A stretch of 64,000 bases of DNA from Alcanivorax sp. (GTDB taxonomy: Bacteria; Pseudomonadota; Gammaproteobacteria; Pseudomonadales; Alcanivoracaceae). Under the pieces are notes generated by a model, which was not told where the DNA came from, did no database searches, and saw only the letters and a list, made by a program, of their open reading frames with translations. This document shows positions 61,622-64,000 of this stretch, one piece after another. Positions within the stretch are counted from its first letter, which is position 1, and the number at the start of each line of letters is the position of its first letter. The stretch is from positions 82,936 through 146,935 of the forward strand of contig JAKUPL010000001.1 of the NCBI GenBank assembly GCA_022449455.1, given 5' to 3'. A program made the translations under genes and the position numbers.

Positions 61622-61729
61622 TGCGGCGTGTAAAATAAGCCGTCTTTTACGCCGTTCGGCTCATGAAGAATGTGTGAAGACCGGTCTACAGTGGGGGCTC
61701 GCTGAGCTACCGACGGATCATTTTTGACG

Positions 61730-61831
61730 ATGGATTGCGCCTATTGGTTGGGCCGCATGCTGCGCGGCCTGTTGATAGTGATTCCCCTCGCGCTGCTGGC
61801 AGTGGCGGTCGCCCTGTTGGTGGCCGGCTGA
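61730..61831 (+). CDS. Possible 33-aa single-pass membrane microprotein
   Basis: ATG 61730 opens a 33-codon frame ending TGA 61829. The peptide begins MDCAYWLGRMLRG, then has a run of about 20 hydrophobic residues (LLIVIPLALLAVAVALLVAG), a perfect transmembrane helix with a basic N-side. It is too short for usual gene calling. No clear Shine-Dalgarno sequence precedes it, which lowers confidence. It stands alone in the 249-nt gap between the GNAT gene and the convergent methyltransferase gene. Confidence 0.35.
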   Translation: MDCAYWLGRMLRGLLIVIPLALLAVAVALLVAG

Positions 61832-61870
61832 GGTGGTGACCCGCTGAGTCCAGCGGTGGCCGCCGTGGTC

Positions 61871-62506
61871 TCAAAGCCGGCGCAGGAGGGCGACCGGGTT
61901 GTTCATTAAGATCACCTGCCAGCCGTCGCGCCGTGCCAGCCACTGGAAGGTATGCGGCTGCCAGAAGCACACGTGGGTGGGATCGCGGCGATAATGCCAG
62001 CGGGGAAAGTGGCCGTCGTCGGTCAGAAACCTTGTCATCACCGCCAGCCAGCCCCCCGGCGCCACCAGCGACTGAAACCGTGCCCATTCGCGCTCCGGCC
62101 GGTGCAGATGCTCCAGTACCTCCGTGCAGGTGACGAAATCATACCGGTCCGCCAGGGCCGCCTCGTCGGCGGCGTAGATCGGGTCCCACAGGCGCATGGG
62201 AAAGCCGGCTTCCTCCATCATGCGGGCCAGCGCCGGGCCCGGACCACAGCCGAAATCCAGCCCCCGGGCGCCGCGTTCCAGCCGCGTCCTCAGCGGCGCC
62301 GCCAGTTGCTCCAGAAAACGCCGGTAGCCGGGGTCGTCCGGGTCGTTCTCGTGCAGGTCGTATTGGCGTTTTTCCTCGTCGGGGGCGGGTAATTGCGGCC
62401 GGCTGAGAAACGTCAGCCGGCATTGCGGACAGCGCAGATAACGCCGCCCCTCCACGGTGGCGAACAGGGTCACGCCGGCGTGGCCGCACAAACAGCAAAC
62501 AGTCAT
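61871..62506 (-). CDS. Class I SAM-dependent methyltransferase with N-terminal zinc ribbon
   Basis: A 211-residue protein. The N-terminus has a CCLCGH...CPQC zinc-ribbon pattern (residues about 4-35). The Rossmann motif I is GLDFGCGPGPALARM, followed by FVTCTEVLEHLHRPE, the usual post-I acidic loop and motif IV region. The start is ATG 62506, which overlaps the lipase stop by 4 nt (ATGA). An upstream in-frame ATG at 62521 is inside the lipase gene. The methyl acceptor is unknown; similar proteins modify small molecules or sugars. Confidence 0.88.
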   Translation of the reverse strand: MTVCCLCGHAGVTLFATVEGRRYLRCPQCRLTFLSRPQLPAPDEEKRQYDLHENDPDDPGYRRFLEQLAAPLRTRLERGARGLDFGCGPGPALARMMEEAGFPMRLWDPIYAADEAALADRYDFVTCTEVLEHLHRPEREWARFQSLVAPGGWLAVMTRFLTDDGHFPRWHYRRDPTHVCFWQPHTFQWLARRDGWQVILMNNPVALLRRL

Positions 62507-63591
62507 CGGGCGAGCAGCCACTCCTTGAGGCAGTCGTAGGTCCGCGGGTCTTCCAGCATGGCCATATGGCCAAGCCGGTACAGCAGCCGCCGGCTCAGAT
62601 TGGCGGCGTCGGGGTAAAGCCGTTCGGCCAAAGCGCTGTCCACCCGCACCAGCCAGTCCCCCACCGGGGCGCCGCTGCCTTCCTCACTGAGGCTGCCGGC
62701 CAGGAACAGTTGCCGCACCCGGTCGTCCAGCGGCACCTTGCGGCTGGGGCGGGCTTCGTCCAGCGGCCGGTCCCGCCATTGCTCCTCGATCACATAGCCG
62801 AAGCGCAGGTCGCGGATGCCGTCGGAACGCAGGTTGCCCAGCCGCATCAGTGGCCGGGAGTAGGGCGTCAGCCCCAGCAGCCGGTTGGCCTGGTTGCCCA
62901 GGCGTTCCAGCATGGCGCCCTGGTGGGGCGATCCCAGACAGGCAAGATGACTGACCCGGCCCACCCAGGCGTCACCGCGGGCACGGCCCTGGTGCAAGGC
63001 GCTGCGCGCCACCAGGCCGCCCATGCTGTGGCCCACCAGCACCACCCGTTCCGGCAGGGCGGTGGCCGCCAGCAGGTCCGCCAGGTCGCGGCCATTCTCG
63101 GAAATATGCAGGCCGGTATTGTAACGCAGCGTGCGGGTGTGCGCGTCCAGCGCCGGCCCCGCCCACTGGCGGAAAGCCTCGGCGGCCGGGTTGTCCCAGC
63201 AGGCCTCGTTGAGACACAGGCCATGCACCATCAGCACCAGGGTGCCGCGTTCCAGGGAAGGCGGCCCGGGCAGCAGGGTCATGGGCAGCGCGTAGTGGCT
63301 GTCGCGGGCGGCCAGCAACTGGCCGAACACGCCGTTGACGATGCTTTGCAGGTCCGGGTGCCCGGCCGGTGACGGCTCGTCGCGGAGGGCGTGCTGAGCG
63401 AGGTGGACGGCGTTGCCGGCCTGGCGGAAGCCGTAGCGGATCATGTCGTAGACCAGCGTCGCCGGCAGCCGGCCCCGGTCGAGAGGGTGGGCGATGGCGC
63501 CGTGCATTTCCTGCACGGTATCGGTGATTTCCCCGCCCAGCAGGGTCAGCAAACGGGCCAGTCCCCCCGATGTCCGGCTGATTGTTTTCAC
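62503..63591 (-). CDS. Alpha/beta hydrolase, PGAP1/lipase-like
   Basis: A 362-residue alpha/beta-hydrolase. The nucleophile elbow is VVLVGHSMGGLVARSAL, the oxyanion segment LVLMVHGLCLNEACWD, and the catalytic Asp and His probably lie in DWLVRVDSAL and YRLGHMAMLED. No signal peptide is seen. The start is set at GTG 63591 because AAGGAG lies 6 nt upstream; the frame opens at another GTG at 63612 without one. Similar PGAP1-like or triacylglycerol-lipase relatives act on esters or polyhydroxyalkanoate granules. It is coupled by a 4-nt overlap to the methyltransferase. Confidence 0.85.
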   Translation of the reverse strand: MKTISRTSGGLARLLTLLGGEITDTVQEMHGAIAHPLDRGRLPATLVYDMIRYGFRQAGNAVHLAQHALRDEPSPAGHPDLQSIVNGVFGQLLAARDSHYALPMTLLPGPPSLERGTLVLMVHGLCLNEACWDNPAAEAFRQWAGPALDAHTRTLRYNTGLHISENGRDLADLLAATALPERVVLVGHSMGGLVARSALHQGRARGDAWVGRVSHLACLGSPHQGAMLERLGNQANRLLGLTPYSRPLMRLGNLRSDGIRDLRFGYVIEEQWRDRPLDEARPSRKVPLDDRVRQLFLAGSLSEEGSGAPVGDWLVRVDSALAERLYPDAANLSRRLLYRLGHMAMLEDPRTYDCLKEWLLAR

Positions 63592-63799
63592 GGCCGCTCC
63601 TTGTTTTTTCACCCGATCATAGCAAGTCCGAACGCGAACACCTATCCACTAAGCGTGCGGGCGAACCGACGGGAAAGGTCGCCGCCGTGCACCGATGTGG
63701 TTCGTAAAATAGAGGAAAATCAAAAGGCCCTGCTCTGGTCAGGCGGCGCCGACGACGATAGATTTCACTCCAACGTTCACGACACGTCGAGGAGTGACT

Positions 63800-64000
63800 A
63801 TGCGTACGTTCAGCAAAGGACTTGTGGTACTTCTGTTTGGCGCCATGCTTGGCCTGGCAGGCTGTGATCAGCAAGGACCGATGGAAAAAGCCGGTGAGAA
63901 GGCGGATGAAGCCGTCGACGAAGTGACCGGTCAGGGACCCATGGAAGAAGCGGGCGAAAACGCGGATGACGCCTGGGAAGACACCAAGGACGCCGGTAAG
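63800..64000 (+). CDS. Lipoprotein with acidic repeats, cut by the window end
   Basis: The frame from ATG 63800 stays open to the last base (67 codons), so the 3' end is missing. Signal peptide MRTFSKGLVVLLFGAM is followed by the lipobox LAGC at about residues 18-21. The mature part contains two copies of a unit QGPMExAGExADxA separated by VDEVTG, then WEDTKDAG, an acidic, Ala-rich, probably helical repeat. GAGGAGTG lies just upstream. Function is unknown; the repeats recall small stress-induced LEA-like lipoproteins. A 208-nt gap separates it from the divergent hydrolase. Confidence 0.75.
   Translation, partial: MRTFSKGLVVLLFGAMLGLAGCDQQGPMEKAGEKADEAVDEVTGQGPMEEAGENADDAWEDTKDAGK

Overview
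The window is about 64 kb of high-GC, densely coding chromosomal DNA from an aerobic, free-living gammaproteobacterium. Product sequences and synteny (engB, cytochrome c5, cytochrome c4, dsbA and a metal-dependent phosphatase in the order known from Pseudomonas PA5492 to PA5488), together with valine catabolism, lipid-type oxidoreductases and an Mrp antiporter, suggest a marine hydrocarbonoclastic lineage such as Alcanivorax/Alloalcanivorax. The genus is an inference. I see no rRNA, tRNA, CRISPR array, prophage or insertion sequence; the content is core and metabolic-accessory chromosome.

Layout. 1-419: an artefact-like run of 78 C followed by a lower-GC stretch. 420-2491: a large repetitive, collagen-like lipoprotein with its terminator. 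2494-5976: ThDP-dependent oxidase, class I aminotransferase and a DUF3301 protein. 6243-7700: catalase. 7761-10566: a YadGH-type ABC exporter, divergent soxR with a probable SoxR box, and a hemerythrin. 10598-12132: a LigD split into polymerase and phosphoesterase proteins. 12282-16642: HAD hydrolase, a TerC protein preceded by a yybP-ykoY (manganese) riboswitch, an SDR and an amidase. 16643-22611: valine distal pathway (mmsB, acyl-CoA dehydrogenase, mmsA), a GntP permease and a divergent MmsR-like AraC regulator. 22638-26571: the DUF3482 GTPase/DUF2868/lipoprotein operon and a divergent DUF815 AAA protein. 26781-32486: a six-gene group-2 Mrp Na+/H+ antiporter.

32487-32980 is the most interesting non-coding stretch. 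It holds a three-hairpin RNA with C-rich loops, a sigma-E-like promoter and a strong terminator. It lies in the slot 3' of engB that holds Spot 42 in enterics and ErsA in Pseudomonas. Then come engB, the cytochromes, dsbA and an EEP phosphatase (32981-36514), a LuxR-type regulator, dGTPase, DJ-1 family protein and glutathione peroxidase (36621-40760), a YeeE/YedE pair, a hemolysin III protein and Dps (40784-42955), and an RND efflux pair (43206-47353).

47482-64000: a ferritin-like metal-dependent hydrolase; an MscS channel overlapping a membrane-anchored ATPase; CBS and Mpo1-like proteins; AraC, crotonase and O-acetylhomoserine sulfhydrylase; an AraC-controlled operon of flavin monooxygenase, bile-acid-type symporter, two SDRs and a TauE exporter; GNAT; a possible 33-residue membrane peptide; a methyltransferase/lipase pair; and a lipoprotein cut by the window end.

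Themes are oxidative and redox stress defence (catalase, SoxR, Gpx, Dps, DsbA, hemerythrin), ion homeostasis (Mrp, TerC, MscS) and branched-chain and lipid catabolism. Several genes start with TTG or GTG, decided here by Shine-Dalgarno position.
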